64,000 nucleotides of DNA, from the NCBI RefSeq assembly GCF_001684965.1, contig NZ_MAYG01000001.1:1364001-1428000 (forward strand). Direction: 5' to 3'. Below are positions 25,149-33,451 of the stretch, in pieces (position 1 is the first letter of the stretch; every line of letters begins with the position of its first letter). The DNA comes from Chryseobacterium arthrosphaerae. GTDB taxonomy: Bacteria > Bacteroidota > Bacteroidia > Flavobacteriales > Weeksellaceae. The position numbers and the translations under genes were made by a program. The notes below the pieces were generated by a model, which was not told the DNA's origin, ran no database searches, and worked only from the letters and a program-made list of their open reading frames with translations.

Positions 25149-25236
25149 ACGCTCTTACTCTCCCACTCTATAACTCTATAACTCTATAACTCTATAACTC
25201 TAATACTCTCCAACCCTGGAATCCTAAAACTCAAAA
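25149..25236 (+). repeat. Octanucleotide array with four ACTCTATA units
   Basis: Eleven 8-bp units in strict register: ACGCTCTT, ACTCTCCC, ACTCTATA four times, ACTCTAAT, ACTCTCCA, ACCCTGGA, ATCCTAAA, ACTCAAAA. It ends 3 bp before the ATG of the YdeI gene. Confidence 0.8.
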
Positions 25237-25239
25237 CAC

Positions 25240-25818
25240 ATGAATCCAAAAGTTGATTTTTTCTTCGATAAAGCTACCCAATGGAAAGAAGAATTCGAAA
25301 AATTAAGAACCATTGCCCTAAGTACCGGACTGGTAGAAGATTTAAAATGGGGCTGCCCGTGTTATACCTATGAAGGGAAAAATATTTTCCTGATTCACGG
25401 ATTTAAAGAATATTGTGCCCTGCTCTTTTTTAAAGGGGCTTTGATGAAAGATCCGGACCAGATTCTAATTCAGCAGTCTGAAAATGTGCAGGCGGCAAGA
25501 CAGATCCGTTTTACAGACCTTCACCAGATCAATGATCTTGAAAAAGAACTTCAGGCTTATATGTTTGAAGCTGTAGAAATTGAAGAATCCGGGGCTAAAG
25601 TTGAAATGAAGAAAACCAGGGATTTTGAAATGGCTGAAGAATTTCAAAACAAACTGAATGATGATGCAGTATTAAAAGAAGCTTTTGAATCCCTTACACC
25701 GGGCAGACAAAGGGCTTACCTACTCCACTTTTCCTCCGCCAAACAGTCCAGAACCCGGGAAGCAAGAATTGACAAATGCATTCCACAAATCCTGGAAGGA
25801 AAAGGCCTTAACGACTAA
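25240..25818 (+). CDS. YdeI/OmpD-associated family protein with DUF1801 domain
   Basis: A 192-residue cytoplasmic protein. The N-terminal DUF1801 domain (about 15-110) has LKWGCPCYTYEGKNIFLIHGFKEYCALLFFKGALM. The C-terminal helix pair with ALKEAFESLTPGRQRAYLLHFSSAKQSRTREARIDKCIPQIL is the YdeI/OmdA signature. The biochemical role of the family is not settled. Third gene of the ArsR-led group; 22 bp or less separates it from the DoxX gene, so these two are co-transcribed. Confidence 0.85.
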   Translation: MNPKVDFFFDKATQWKEEFEKLRTIALSTGLVEDLKWGCPCYTYEGKNIFLIHGFKEYCALLFFKGALMKDPDQILIQQSENVQAARQIRFTDLHQINDLEKELQAYMFEAVEIEESGAKVEMKKTRDFEMAEEFQNKLNDDAVLKEAFESLTPGRQRAYLLHFSSAKQSRTREARIDKCIPQILEGKGLND

Positions 25819-25835
25819 CCACAAAACTTAATAAT

Positions 25836-26231
25836 ATGGAAACATCTAACCGATCAGAAAAAAGAACAAAGATCATCTATTGGATCTTTACCCTCTGGAT
25901 GGCACTAGGCATGGTCTCTACAGCCATCGTTCAGCTTATGAAAAATAAAGATGAGCTTGCCAATTTTACCAATCTTGGCTATCCGGCATATCTTATGACC
26001 ATCATCGGCGTATGGAAACTGCTGGGCGTTATTGCCATTCTCATCCCGAAACAATTACTGTTAAAAGAATGGGCTTACGCTGGATTTTTCTTCGTAATGT
26101 CCGGAGCTGTTATATCTCATCTTATTGTTGGTGATACTGCCGGAAGAACCTTTCCTGCTGTTTTACTGCTTGCTCTGGTCATTATTTCATGGTATTTCAG
26201 ACCTGCTGACAGAAAAATTTCCATTCAATAG
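25836..26231 (+). CDS. DoxX-family membrane protein
   Basis: A 131-residue protein with four membrane helices (about 13-32, 47-67, 75-95, 103-120). NLGYPAYLMTIIGVWKLLGVIAILIP is the conserved DoxX core. Members are small integral membrane proteins of uncertain redox-related function. It follows the YdeI gene by 17 bp and precedes the DUF4256 gene by 40 bp. Confidence 0.85.
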   Translation: METSNRSEKRTKIIYWIFTLWMALGMVSTAIVQLMKNKDELANFTNLGYPAYLMTIIGVWKLLGVIAILIPKQLLLKEWAYAGFFFVMSGAVISHLIVGDTAGRTFPAVLLLALVIISWYFRPADRKISIQ

Positions 26232-26271
26232 TAGTAACTTTATCCTAAAATCAACCACTTAAAAATTTGAT

Positions 26272-26829
26272 ATGAAAAAGAAATCATTAACCCCGGAACA
26301 AAGCGAAAATCTTTTAAAAGTACTCCAAACCCGTTTTGAAAAAAACATGAACCGCCATAAGGGCCTGAAGTGGGAGAAAATACAGGCCAAACTGAAAGCC
26401 AGTCCTGAAAAGTTATGGTCTTTAAACGAAATGGAAGAAACTGAGGGTGAACCTGATGTGGTAGATTACAATCAAAAAACAGATGAATACCTCTTTTTCG
26501 ACTGCTCCCCGGAAAGTCCGAAACGCAGAAGCCTTTGTTACGACTATCCCGCCTGGGAATCAAGAAAAGCCAACAAACCGGAAAGCAACGCTATTGACAA
26601 AGCTTCAGAAATGGGAATTGAGATCCTAACCGAAGAACAATACCGCCAGCTTCAGGAATTGGGAAAATTCGATCAGAAAACTTCAAGCTGGGTAAAAACA
26701 CCTGTTTCTATCAGAGAACTGGGTGGCGCTGTTTTCTGTGACAGACGTTACAATACCGTTTTCTATTATCATAATGGTGCAGATTCTTATTATGCAGCGA
26801 GAGGGTTTAGGGGGAGTTTGAAGGTTTGA
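26272..26829 (+). CDS. DUF4256-family protein
   Basis: A 185-residue soluble protein. LLKVLQTRFEKNMNRHKGLKW, EETEGEPDVVDYN, YLFFDCSPESPKRRSLCYD, LTEEQYRQLQELGKFD and SSWVKTP are the conserved DUF4256 blocks. Function unknown for the family. It is the last gene of the ArsR-led set. Its final codons (RGSLKV) overlap the start of an octanucleotide array of TTTGAGGG type, so the natural C-terminus may have been altered by repeat growth. Confidence 0.85.
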   Translation: MKKKSLTPEQSENLLKVLQTRFEKNMNRHKGLKWEKIQAKLKASPEKLWSLNEMEETEGEPDVVDYNQKTDEYLFFDCSPESPKRRSLCYDYPAWESRKANKPESNAIDKASEMGIEILTEEQYRQLQELGKFDQKTSSWVKTPVSIRELGGAVFCDRRYNTVFYYHNGADSYYAARGFRGSLKV

Positions 26830-26848
26830 GGGTTTGAGAGTGTTAGGG
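26809..26848 (-). repeat. Octanucleotide array at the 3' end of the DUF4256 gene
   Basis: Units AGGGGGAG, TTTGAAGG, TTTGAGGG, TTTGAGAG, TGTTAGGG in 8-bp register. On the minus strand these read CCCTCAAA, the same family as the array at 24481 but inverted. Confidence 0.6.
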
Positions 26849-26853
26849 TGAAA

Positions 26854-27446
26854 ATGAAAATCAGAGATTTTCATGAGACTTCTGTGCGCTTTTCAACGGT
26901 TTGCTTGTCACTAAAAATACTTAAGTGTTCAAAAAACTTTTGTGACTTTTGTGGTTAAGCTATATTTTAATATTCAAATCAAGATTCCTAACGGAATGAC
27001 AAAAAGTGTAATAGGAGTACTATACAATAAGAAAATCAGAGATTTTCAAAACTTAGGTGTACTTTCTATACGCAAAGCTTGTCACTTTAAATAACTTAAG
27101 TGTTCAGACCTTTTGTGATTTTTAAAAAACAATTTAGTTCACTTGAGAAGTTTAAAAATGATCCTACATAAGTTCAGTACACTTAAGATGAAAATCAAAG
27201 ATTTTCATGAGACTTCTGTGCGCTTTTCAACGGTTTGCTTGTCACTAAAAATACTTAAGTGTTCAAAACTTTTGATTTTAAAAAAACACTTTAGTTCACT
27301 TGAGAAGTTTAAAAATGATCCTCCATAAGTTCAGTACACTTAAGATGAAAATCAAAGATTTTCATGAGACTTCTGTGCGCTTTTCAACGGTTTGCTTGTC
27401 ACTAAAAATACTTAATTGTTCAAAAACTTTTGTGACTTTTGCCGTG
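26854..27446 (+). repeat. Tandem array of a ~157-bp unit, four copies
   Basis: Copies start at 26854, 27029, 27188 and 27345 (spacings 175, 159 and 157 bp). Each begins with a small hairpin GAAAATC-N3-GATTTTC. Copies 1, 3 and 4 share the segment CATGAGACTTCTGTGCGC, then CTTTTCAACGGTTTGCTTGT and CACTAAAAATACTTAA; copy 2 is degenerate there. Copies 2 and 3 also share AGTTCACTTGAGAAGTTTAA, AATGATCCT and AAGTTCAGTACACTTAAG. Short open frames inside are repeat-derived. The whole 770-bp space to the next gene (27598) holds nothing else. Confidence 0.85.
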
Positions 27447-27597
27447 TAAAAGCAGAATATAAAATTATACTTTTCTTTCAAAATATAAATTTCAAAACTA
27501 AATCCTCAAATAAAACCTTTTTAACCTGATATCCTATTTTTTATATACAAATACTATTATTAATTTAGCAAATAGAAATTTGATTATAATTAAGGAT

Positions 27598-28098
27598 ATG
27601 AAAAAATTAATCTTACTGGGAGCTGTTTCGGCTTTCTTAATCAACTGTAATAAGAAAACAGAAACTGTAGCTCCAAAAGCTGATACTGACACAATCGCTG
27701 TTAATGAACCGGTAGTAGACACATTAGGACCAAAATCATATTGCTATGTAGGGGCAACCGGAAAAGACAGTGTTTTCGCTTCTATTGACGACAACCTGGG
27801 GACAATTACCGGAAAATTATCTTATAAAAACAGCGAAAAAGACAGTTCTAAGGGAGATGTAACCGGTTTTAAATCCGGAGATACCCTGAAACTGACATAT
27901 GAGTTTACCTCAGAAGGCAAGAAAAGCAAAAGAGATATTTATTTCCTTCAAAAAGACAATGTCCTGACAGAGGGAATTGGCGATCACAAAGAAGAAGACG
28001 GACAGTCTAAATATGCTGACGAAAAAAAGATCAGCTATAAAGACGGACAACAGCTGACCGCAGCCGACTGCAAGGTTGTAGCTAAAGCAGTAAAATAA
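27598..28098 (+). CDS. Small lipoprotein
   Basis: A 166-residue protein with a lipoprotein signal: MKKLILLGAVSAFLINC with a lipobox cysteine at 17, then a Thr/Asp-rich linker and a beta-rich domain (SYCYVGATGKDSVFASIDDNLGTITG). Many paired Ser/Asp/Lys residues, no catalytic motif. The ATG at 27598 is chosen; the longer frame from 27580 starts with TTG. Single gene, closed by the terminator at 28123. Function unknown. Confidence 0.75.
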   Translation: MKKLILLGAVSAFLINCNKKTETVAPKADTDTIAVNEPVVDTLGPKSYCYVGATGKDSVFASIDDNLGTITGKLSYKNSEKDSSKGDVTGFKSGDTLKLTYEFTSEGKKSKRDIYFLQKDNVLTEGIGDHKEEDGQSKYADEKKISYKDGQQLTAADCKVVAKAVK

Positions 28099-28122
28099 AT
28101 ATTCTTCAAAATATTACAATAA

Positions 28123-28158
28123 AAATGCTGTTCCTGAAGTCCGGAAACAGCATTTTTT
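28123..28158 (+). terminator. Intrinsic terminator of the lipoprotein gene
   Basis: Stem AATGCTGTT(CC)/(GG)AAACAGCATT with one bulged A, followed by TTTTTT. Confidence 0.85.
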
Positions 28159-28239
28159 ATAGGTTTAAGTTCTGTAGTAACTTTATATGCAGATCTTACC
28201 TGTTTTTTAATCAGTGATGCCTTAATGGTTTAAGCTCAC

Positions 28240-29271
28240 CTAGAGTTCTGCCTGAATAATTTCAATAAAACGATTTACAGCTTCATCAGCTGTATTCCAG
28301 GAGGTAATAAGACGAATCGCAGAGGAATTTTCATCTACTTTCTTCCACACATAAAACTCAAAATCTTCAGATAATACCTGGATCAGATCATGATGTAAAA
28401 TAGGAAAAATCTGGTTCGTATAGGTATCTGAAAGGAATTCTACTCCTTTTTCCTGCATTGCTTTTTTGATCTTCATCGCCTGCTGGTTGGCATGTTTGGC
28501 CAGATCAAAATACAGGTTGTCTTTCATGAGTTCCAGAAACTGTATTCCCAACAGTCTTCCTTTGGCCAGCAAAGCACCTTTCTGTTTGATATTAAATGCA
28601 AAGTCTTCCTGAAGCACAGGATTATTAATCACGATGGCCTCTCCTATCAATGCTCCGTTCTTAGTACCGCCCAGATAAAACACATCTGTCAGAGCAGCGA
28701 TATTTTCCAGATCAAGATCACTGATCTCAGAACTAAGACCATGCCCAAGCCTTGCCCCGTCCATAAACAGATACAGATGATTTTCCTTACAGAACGCTGA
28801 AAGTTCTTCCAGTTCTTTCTTTTGATATATGGTTCCCAATTCCGTAGAGTTTGAAATATAAACCAGCTTAGGCATTACCTGGTGAGGAACATTTCTATGA
28901 CCTTCCAGTACCGGAATAATATCTGAAGGGCTCAGCTTCCCATCTTCTGTCTGAATACTCAGCACTTTGTGGCCGGTTGCTTCTATCGCTCCGGTTTCAT
29001 TATTCAGAATATGCCCTGAAGCAGCAGAAATCACACATTGATAAGGTTTTAAAATAGCAGAGATCACAATCAGATTCGCCTGGGTTCCACCGGAAACGAA
29101 ATAGATATCAGCATGTTTGCTGTTCATTTTTTCCTTAATTAATGCCTTGGCTTTCAATGAATATTCATCTTCACCATAGCCGGCCTGCTGATCAAGATTA
29201 TATTGTAAAAGTGCTTGTAAGATATTCGGGTGACATCCCTCAGAATAATCGTTTTTGAATGAAAATTTCAT
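28240..29271 (-). CDS. Low-specificity threonine aldolase-type PLP enzyme
   Basis: A 343-residue fold-type I PLP protein of the beta-eliminating lyase/threonine aldolase family. FKNDYSEGCHPNILQAL, YGEDEYSLKAKALIKEKM, VSGGTQANLIVISAIL, FMDGARLGHGL (PLP-binding Asp) and LGGTKNGAL (Schiff-base Lys) are present. It cleaves threonine or related beta-hydroxy amino acids to glycine and an aldehyde. Cytoplasmic, transcribed alone and divergent from the DtxR-type regulator gene. Confidence 0.88.
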   Translation of the reverse strand: MKFSFKNDYSEGCHPNILQALLQYNLDQQAGYGEDEYSLKAKALIKEKMNSKHADIYFVSGGTQANLIVISAILKPYQCVISAASGHILNNETGAIEATGHKVLSIQTEDGKLSPSDIIPVLEGHRNVPHQVMPKLVYISNSTELGTIYQKKELEELSAFCKENHLYLFMDGARLGHGLSSEISDLDLENIAALTDVFYLGGTKNGALIGEAIVINNPVLQEDFAFNIKQKGALLAKGRLLGIQFLELMKDNLYFDLAKHANQQAMKIKKAMQEKGVEFLSDTYTNQIFPILHHDLIQVLSEDFEFYVWKKVDENSSAIRLITSWNTADEAVNRFIEIIQAEL

Positions 29272-29324
29272 AGAGTAAAATTAAAAAAAGTTAAAATAAC
29301 AAGAGTAATCTTTCCATTTTATTT

Positions 29325-29354
29325 TGTTAGATTTGTATTGAAAATCATCTAACA
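29325..29354 (+). promoter_or_regulatory. Dyad and -7 box upstream of the DtxR-type regulator
   Basis: Arms TGTTAGAT (29325) and ATCTAACA (29347) are perfect and 14 bp apart. A TAGATTTG -7 box (29328-29335) overlaps the left arm. This is a good candidate for an autoregulatory operator. Confidence 0.5.
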
Positions 29355-29356
29355 TT

Positions 29357-30010
29357 TTGAAAACAACCCTAACAGAAGAAAATTACCTGAAAGCTTTGTT
29401 TCATTTAGTTGACAATGAAGGAAAGGTGACGATTAATGAACTCAGCAAATTTTTAAACGTAAAAATGCCGAGCGTTAATAATATGATGAAGAAATTTGCA
29501 GAAAAAAAATGGGTCATTTATGAAACCTACAAACCTCTGATCGTTACCGGAAGCGGAAGACGTGAAGCTGCTCTTGTGGTTCGCAAACACAGACTTACCG
29601 AAATGTTTCTGGTGAAAAAAATGAATTTCGGATGGGAAAACGTCCATGAAATTGCAGAACAGCTGGAACATGTACATTCTCAGATATTTTTTGATAAAAT
29701 GGATGAAATTCTGGATTACCCGAAATTCGATCCGCATGGAGAACCTATTCCTGACAAAGACGGAAATATCATTGCTCAGGATCTCCAGAAGCTAAGCAAC
29801 TGTGAAATTGGGGAAACGGTAGTTTTTGCTTCGGTCACCTTGTCTGATGATGCTTTTTTAACCTACCTGAATGACAGGCAACTTCTGCTGAACACCAAAG
29901 TAAAAATTGTCAAAATAGAAAGCTTTGATAAATCGATGACCATTGAGATCAGTGGAAAAAAGGAAGTCCTCAGCAAGAAAGCCACAGAAAAAATACTGGT
30001 AAAAAAATAA
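29357..30010 (+). CDS. DtxR/MntR-family metal-dependent regulator
   Basis: A 217-residue protein: N-terminal winged helix (about 1-60: TEENYLKALFHLVDNEGKVTINELSKFLNVKMPSVNNMMKKFAEKKWV), dimerisation/metal domain (RREAALVVRKHRLTEMFLVKKMNFGWENVHEIAEQLEHV) with His/Glu/Cys ligands, and an SH3-like tail (about 145-217). It should repress metal uptake genes when Mn or Fe is bound. The start is TTG: the next ATG is 36 codons in, inside the recognition region. A dyad lies directly upstream. Confidence 0.88.
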   Translation: MKTTLTEENYLKALFHLVDNEGKVTINELSKFLNVKMPSVNNMMKKFAEKKWVIYETYKPLIVTGSGRREAALVVRKHRLTEMFLVKKMNFGWENVHEIAEQLEHVHSQIFFDKMDEILDYPKFDPHGEPIPDKDGNIIAQDLQKLSNCEIGETVVFASVTLSDDAFLTYLNDRQLLLNTKVKIVKIESFDKSMTIEISGKKEVLSKKATEKILVKK

Positions 30011-30021
30011 TTAAAATAAGT

Positions 30022-30049
30022 GCTGCCTGATGTGAGGCAGCTTTTTTTT
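30022..30049 (+). terminator. Intrinsic terminator of the DtxR-type gene
   Basis: Perfect 7-bp stem GCTGCCT/AGGCAGC with a GATGTG loop, followed by eight T. Confidence 0.92.
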
Positions 30050-30169
30050 GCCACTTATGCACGATATTCTTCTATTTGTACAGTGACGGCTGACGAAACC
30101 CTCCCGTCCAGCAACTGTTAAAAAACGGTTAAACTTCTTTCTAAAAATAACTCCGGGCATTAATTTTAC

Positions 30170-30177
30170 TAGGTTTG
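30170..30177 (+). promoter_or_regulatory. TAGGTTTG -7 promoter box of the beta-lactamase gene
   Basis: It matches TAnnTTTG and is followed by CAAAA. It gives a leader of about 55-60 nt before the ATG at 30240. No clear -33 partner is visible. Confidence 0.5.
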
Positions 30178-30239
30178 CAAAATCTACTATGGAGATTCCA
30201 TATCCCAGCAAGTCCTAACTTTAATTACTGCTTTAAATT

Positions 30240-30959
30240 ATGAAAAAAAGAATTCAGTTCTTTATGGTTTCAATGATGCTAAGTCCATTATTCAGTGCCC
30301 AGGTAAAAGATTTTGTCATCGAACCACCGATTAAAAAGAATTTACATATTTACAAAACTTTTGGTGTATTCGGAGGTAAAGAATATTCTGCCAACTCAGT
30401 ATATCTTGTTACCCAAAAAGGAGTTGTCTTATTTGATGTTCCGTGGGAAAAGGTACAGTACCAAAGCCTAATGGATACCATCCAAAAACGCCACAATTTA
30501 CCCGTAATAGCTGTGTTTGCCACTCACTCCCATGATGACCGTGCCGGAGATCTGAGCTTTTTTAACAACAAAGGAATTAAAACCTACGCTACTGCCAAAA
30601 CCAATGAATTCCTGAAAAAAGACGGAAAAGCAACATCCACAGAGATCATTAAGACCGGAAAGCCTTATCGCATAGGAGGTGAGGAATTTGTGGTTGATTT
30701 TCTTGGAGAAGGGCATACTGCTGATAATGTAGTGGTATGGTTTCCCAAATATAACGTCCTGGATGGCGGATGCCTTGTAAAAAGTAAAGCTGCAACCGAT
30801 CTTGGATATATTAAGGAAGCCAATGTAGAGCAATGGCCCAAGACCATCAATAAACTGAAATCCAAATATTCAAAAGCAAGCCTGGTTATTCCCGGACATG
30901 ATGAATGGAAAGGTGGAGGCCATGTAGAACATACTCTTGAACTTCTTAACAAAAAATAA
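30240..30959 (+). CDS. blaIND: Subclass B1 metallo-beta-lactamase, IND type
   Basis: A 239-residue zinc beta-lactamase with a signal peptide (about 1-20, ending FSA). Zinc ligands are complete for subclass B1: H96, H98 and D100 in THSHDD, H159 in GEGHT, C178 in GGC and H220 in PGHDE. From memory the whole sequence is close to the chromosomal IND enzymes of Chryseobacterium indologenes, which hydrolyse carbapenems. The exact allele cannot be assigned without comparison. It sits alone behind its own promoter box and ends in a strong terminator, with no mobile element nearby, so it looks intrinsic and not acquired. Confidence 0.93.
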   Translation: MKKRIQFFMVSMMLSPLFSAQVKDFVIEPPIKKNLHIYKTFGVFGGKEYSANSVYLVTQKGVVLFDVPWEKVQYQSLMDTIQKRHNLPVIAVFATHSHDDRAGDLSFFNNKGIKTYATAKTNEFLKKDGKATSTEIIKTGKPYRIGGEEFVVDFLGEGHTADNVVVWFPKYNVLDGGCLVKSKAATDLGYIKEANVEQWPKTINKLKSKYSKASLVIPGHDEWKGGGHVEHTLELLNKK

Positions 30960-30997
30960 ATTTTTCAGCCCCGGCGAATGCCGGGGCTGAAAAATTT
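30958..30997. terminator. Bidirectional terminator between blaIND and the aminotransferase
   Basis: An 18-bp perfect stem (30958-30975 with 30980-30997) with a GAAT loop and A/T tracts on both sides. It includes the last bases of the bla stop codon. Confidence 0.9.
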
Positions 30998-31014
30998 AAA
31001 TGATCAATGGATGT

Positions 31015-32181
31015 CTATCGTGCTAAAAGACCGGATACCACTTCAATCTCTTCCGCAGTATTGAAATAATGAGGTGACAGGCGAATAGCATGATCCACAT
31101 TTTTAAACGTAAAATCTATCAATGCATTCGTTTTATTGCTTACCGTAAAAAATACACTGTTTTCATTCAGGACCTTCTGAATTTTATCAATTTTATTATC
31201 CTTCTGACAGAACGTAACAATGCTGCTTAGCTGATTTCCCTGGTCAAGAATCCTGTAACCGCTGTTCTGAAGGTTTACCCGGAGCTTTCCGGACAGTTCC
31301 CGGTTATAATTTTCAATGGCAGCCATTCCAATGGTATTCGCATATCGTAAGGCTTCTTTAAATCCCATCAGCAAAGCGTTAGACCTTTCAAAGAGTTCGA
31401 AACGTCTGGCTGTTCCGTTTAGCTGGTAATGGTCAAATTCTGTCCATTGTGCTCCGTTACTGTCTAAAAACAGAGGTGCCATTTCAGCATGTAAAATCCT
31501 GTCAGAAACATATAAAAAACCGGTTCCTCTTGGCCCTCTCATAAACTTTCTTCCTGTTGCCGTTAAAAAATCACAATTGATTTTCTCCACATCTACTACC
31601 CTCTGGCCTACAGACTGGCAGGCATCTACAAGATAAAGAATGTCATATTGCCTGCATAGCCTACCGACCGCTTCTACATTTTGTACCAAACCTGAATTGG
31701 TAGGAATATGGGTCACGGCAATTAATTTAGGCTGATGCTTTCTGATCAGTTTTTCAAAATCCTCCAGATCCAGCTCATGATCAGGCAAATCCGCAGCTCT
31801 GATAATCTTAATCTGAAACCGCTTTTGTAAAGAAATAAAAGCAATCTGGTTGGAGATGTAATCATTATTGGTAGTAATGATACAGTCGCCTTTTTCAAAT
31901 GGAATGCTGGACAGTGCTTTGGCATAACCGTCCGTTGAACTGTTGACAAAAGCAATATTGGAAGGACGGGTATTGATGAGCTTTGCCGCTTCTTCATAAA
32001 ACTGACCGATTGATTCAGCATTTCTCCCGGCTGCCATATAACCACCGATCTGCTGCTCATGGTATAAATAATTGGTAATGGTTTCCACCACAATTTTAGG
32101 CATCAGGGATGAACCTGCGCTGTTTAAGAATATTTTATCAGAACACCCGATCGTGTCCTGTCTTATTGTATTTAAATCCAT
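31015..32181 (-). CDS. Class V aminotransferase-fold PLP protein
   Basis: A 388-residue NifS/CsdA-like protein: IFLNSAGSSLMP, FVNSSTDGYAKALSSIPFEKGD, DYISNQIAF, VTHIPTNSGLVQNVE, YLVDACQSVGQ (PLP Asp) and TGRKFMRGPRGTGFLYV (Schiff-base Lys). The RGPRGTGFLY segment is typical of the branch with ergothioneine and isopenicillin epimerase-like members. No catalytic cysteine loop of a true desulfurase is evident. The ATG at 32181 is chosen over the TTG-started frame to 32202. Substrate unknown. Confidence 0.82.
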   Translation of the reverse strand: MDLNTIRQDTIGCSDKIFLNSAGSSLMPKIVVETITNYLYHEQQIGGYMAAGRNAESIGQFYEEAAKLINTRPSNIAFVNSSTDGYAKALSSIPFEKGDCIITTNNDYISNQIAFISLQKRFQIKIIRAADLPDHELDLEDFEKLIRKHQPKLIAVTHIPTNSGLVQNVEAVGRLCRQYDILYLVDACQSVGQRVVDVEKINCDFLTATGRKFMRGPRGTGFLYVSDRILHAEMAPLFLDSNGAQWTEFDHYQLNGTARRFELFERSNALLMGFKEALRYANTIGMAAIENYNRELSGKLRVNLQNSGYRILDQGNQLSSIVTFCQKDNKIDKIQKVLNENSVFFTVSNKTNALIDFTFKNVDHAIRLSPHYFNTAEEIEVVSGLLAR

Positions 32182-32234
32182 AGTATGAAATCTGTGGAAC
32201 AAATCTAATGTTAATTTTCCATGCTATTACTCAT

Positions 32235-32260
32235 AAAAAATCCCGAATTTTCATCCGGGA
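32235..32260 (-). terminator. Terminator of the tss gene cluster
   Basis: Read on the minus strand: TCCCG, 10-nt loop, CGGGA, then TTTTTT. It lies 24 bp after the tssK stop. Confidence 0.75.
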
Positions 32261-32284
32261 CCTGTCTTGTAAAAGCAGTTTGTA

Positions 32285-33424
32285 TTAATCCAATACACTC
32301 CATCCTCTTCTAGGATTCGTGTTGGTAGAAACTTCCTGCTCATTAACAATGATATTTTCTTTTCTCTGACCGATATAATCAAGTTCACTCAGTTTAGCGA
32401 AAATAGTTTCAAGGCTTCTCAGCATCTGCTGAATATAAACCAATGGTTCTCCGCAGTTGTGATGGTCATAATTGGTTTCCGCTACAATAGAAAGCTGGTT
32501 CAGTAAAGTATGAGGAGCAATCTCACTCCACTCAAGGCTGTAGTTCAGCATTTCTTCCAGTTCGGCAGGAACAAGAAGCTGAGTGGAATTGTATAAATGA
32601 AGTGCCAGTCTTGCAAAAGATTCGATCAAAAATACAGGTGGCTGCCATGGCGTGATGTTTCTGAACTGGAAATACATATCTCCAAACGTATTGACCATGG
32701 TAGTACATAAGAACTTAACATTCTGTGCAAGAGCTGTGTTCTGATTCTTATGTGATGATTTCTGAATGATTTTGAACGCATACTGCTGAAGATTCCCTAT
32801 AGACTTAGCAAAACTGCTGTAATAATCTACCAGTGCCGGATGACTCTGTATAGAAGTACAGGGCGGAATAAAGTTTGAATCTACCTGGGCAATATTTGCT
32901 TTTAAATCTACCTTTCCGATAATCAGATAATTTCCTCCGGAATAGCTGCTGTTCAGAGAAGTTACAGGTAACAGTTCAATATGGTGATTCGGCTGTGCGC
33001 TTGGATGGCGTGGCGGAATTTCTTCCGGGTCAATATCTCCGAAAGGAACCTTGTCAAAAGGATTTACAGAGATTAAAATATAATATTCTCCGTCTGCCTG
33101 CTCTTCGTTCATGGATTTCGCCAAAGACTTTACGCTGATCCTTCTGTCCGTCAGTTCAATACGGTATCCTGCCATGGTCACGGCACTGCAACGCTTGATA
33201 ACAAGCTGTACATCATTGGTTGCGGTGTTATGAACATCAAAAATCGTTCGGTCTGTAAATTCAGTAGAGATTGGCAGAAGCCCGTAGTTATATGTAGTAA
33301 TCCCAAGTGAATTGGAATCTCTGATGGTATCAATTAAGAAATTATCCTGATCATTAAGGTGTCTTTGGGAAACTTTCATCCCGTCCACCCAGTTGATTGC
33401 AAAATGTTTAATAGGTTGTATCAT
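32285..33424 (-). CDS. tssK: T6SS baseplate subunit TssK
   Basis: A 379-residue TssK-like protein of the Bacteroidota (type iii) system. INWVDGMKVSQRHLNDQDNF at the N-terminus is the counterpart of the W.eGmfl.pqHFq motif, and the body alternates beta-shell blocks (YYILISVNPFDKVPFG) with a helical C-terminal region. TssK links the baseplate to the membrane complex. It is the last of three genes (tssG-tssN-tssK) on one strand, 28 bp after tssN, and ends at a terminator. Confidence 0.8.
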   Translation of the reverse strand: MIQPIKHFAINWVDGMKVSQRHLNDQDNFLIDTIRDSNSLGITTYNYGLLPISTEFTDRTIFDVHNTATNDVQLVIKRCSAVTMAGYRIELTDRRISVKSLAKSMNEEQADGEYYILISVNPFDKVPFGDIDPEEIPPRHPSAQPNHHIELLPVTSLNSSYSGGNYLIIGKVDLKANIAQVDSNFIPPCTSIQSHPALVDYYSSFAKSIGNLQQYAFKIIQKSSHKNQNTALAQNVKFLCTTMVNTFGDMYFQFRNITPWQPPVFLIESFARLALHLYNSTQLLVPAELEEMLNYSLEWSEIAPHTLLNQLSIVAETNYDHHNCGEPLVYIQQMLRSLETIFAKLSELDYIGQRKENIIVNEQEVSTNTNPRRGWSVLD

Positions 33425-33451
33425 GTTAAAATACTTTTAAAGTTTTTGTGA

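Noticed and set aside
27143..27328. 61-residue open frame inside the tandem repeats
   Set aside because: It runs across the 157-bp units and repeats MKIKDFHETSVRFSTV-like text by virtue of the DNA repeat; not a gene.
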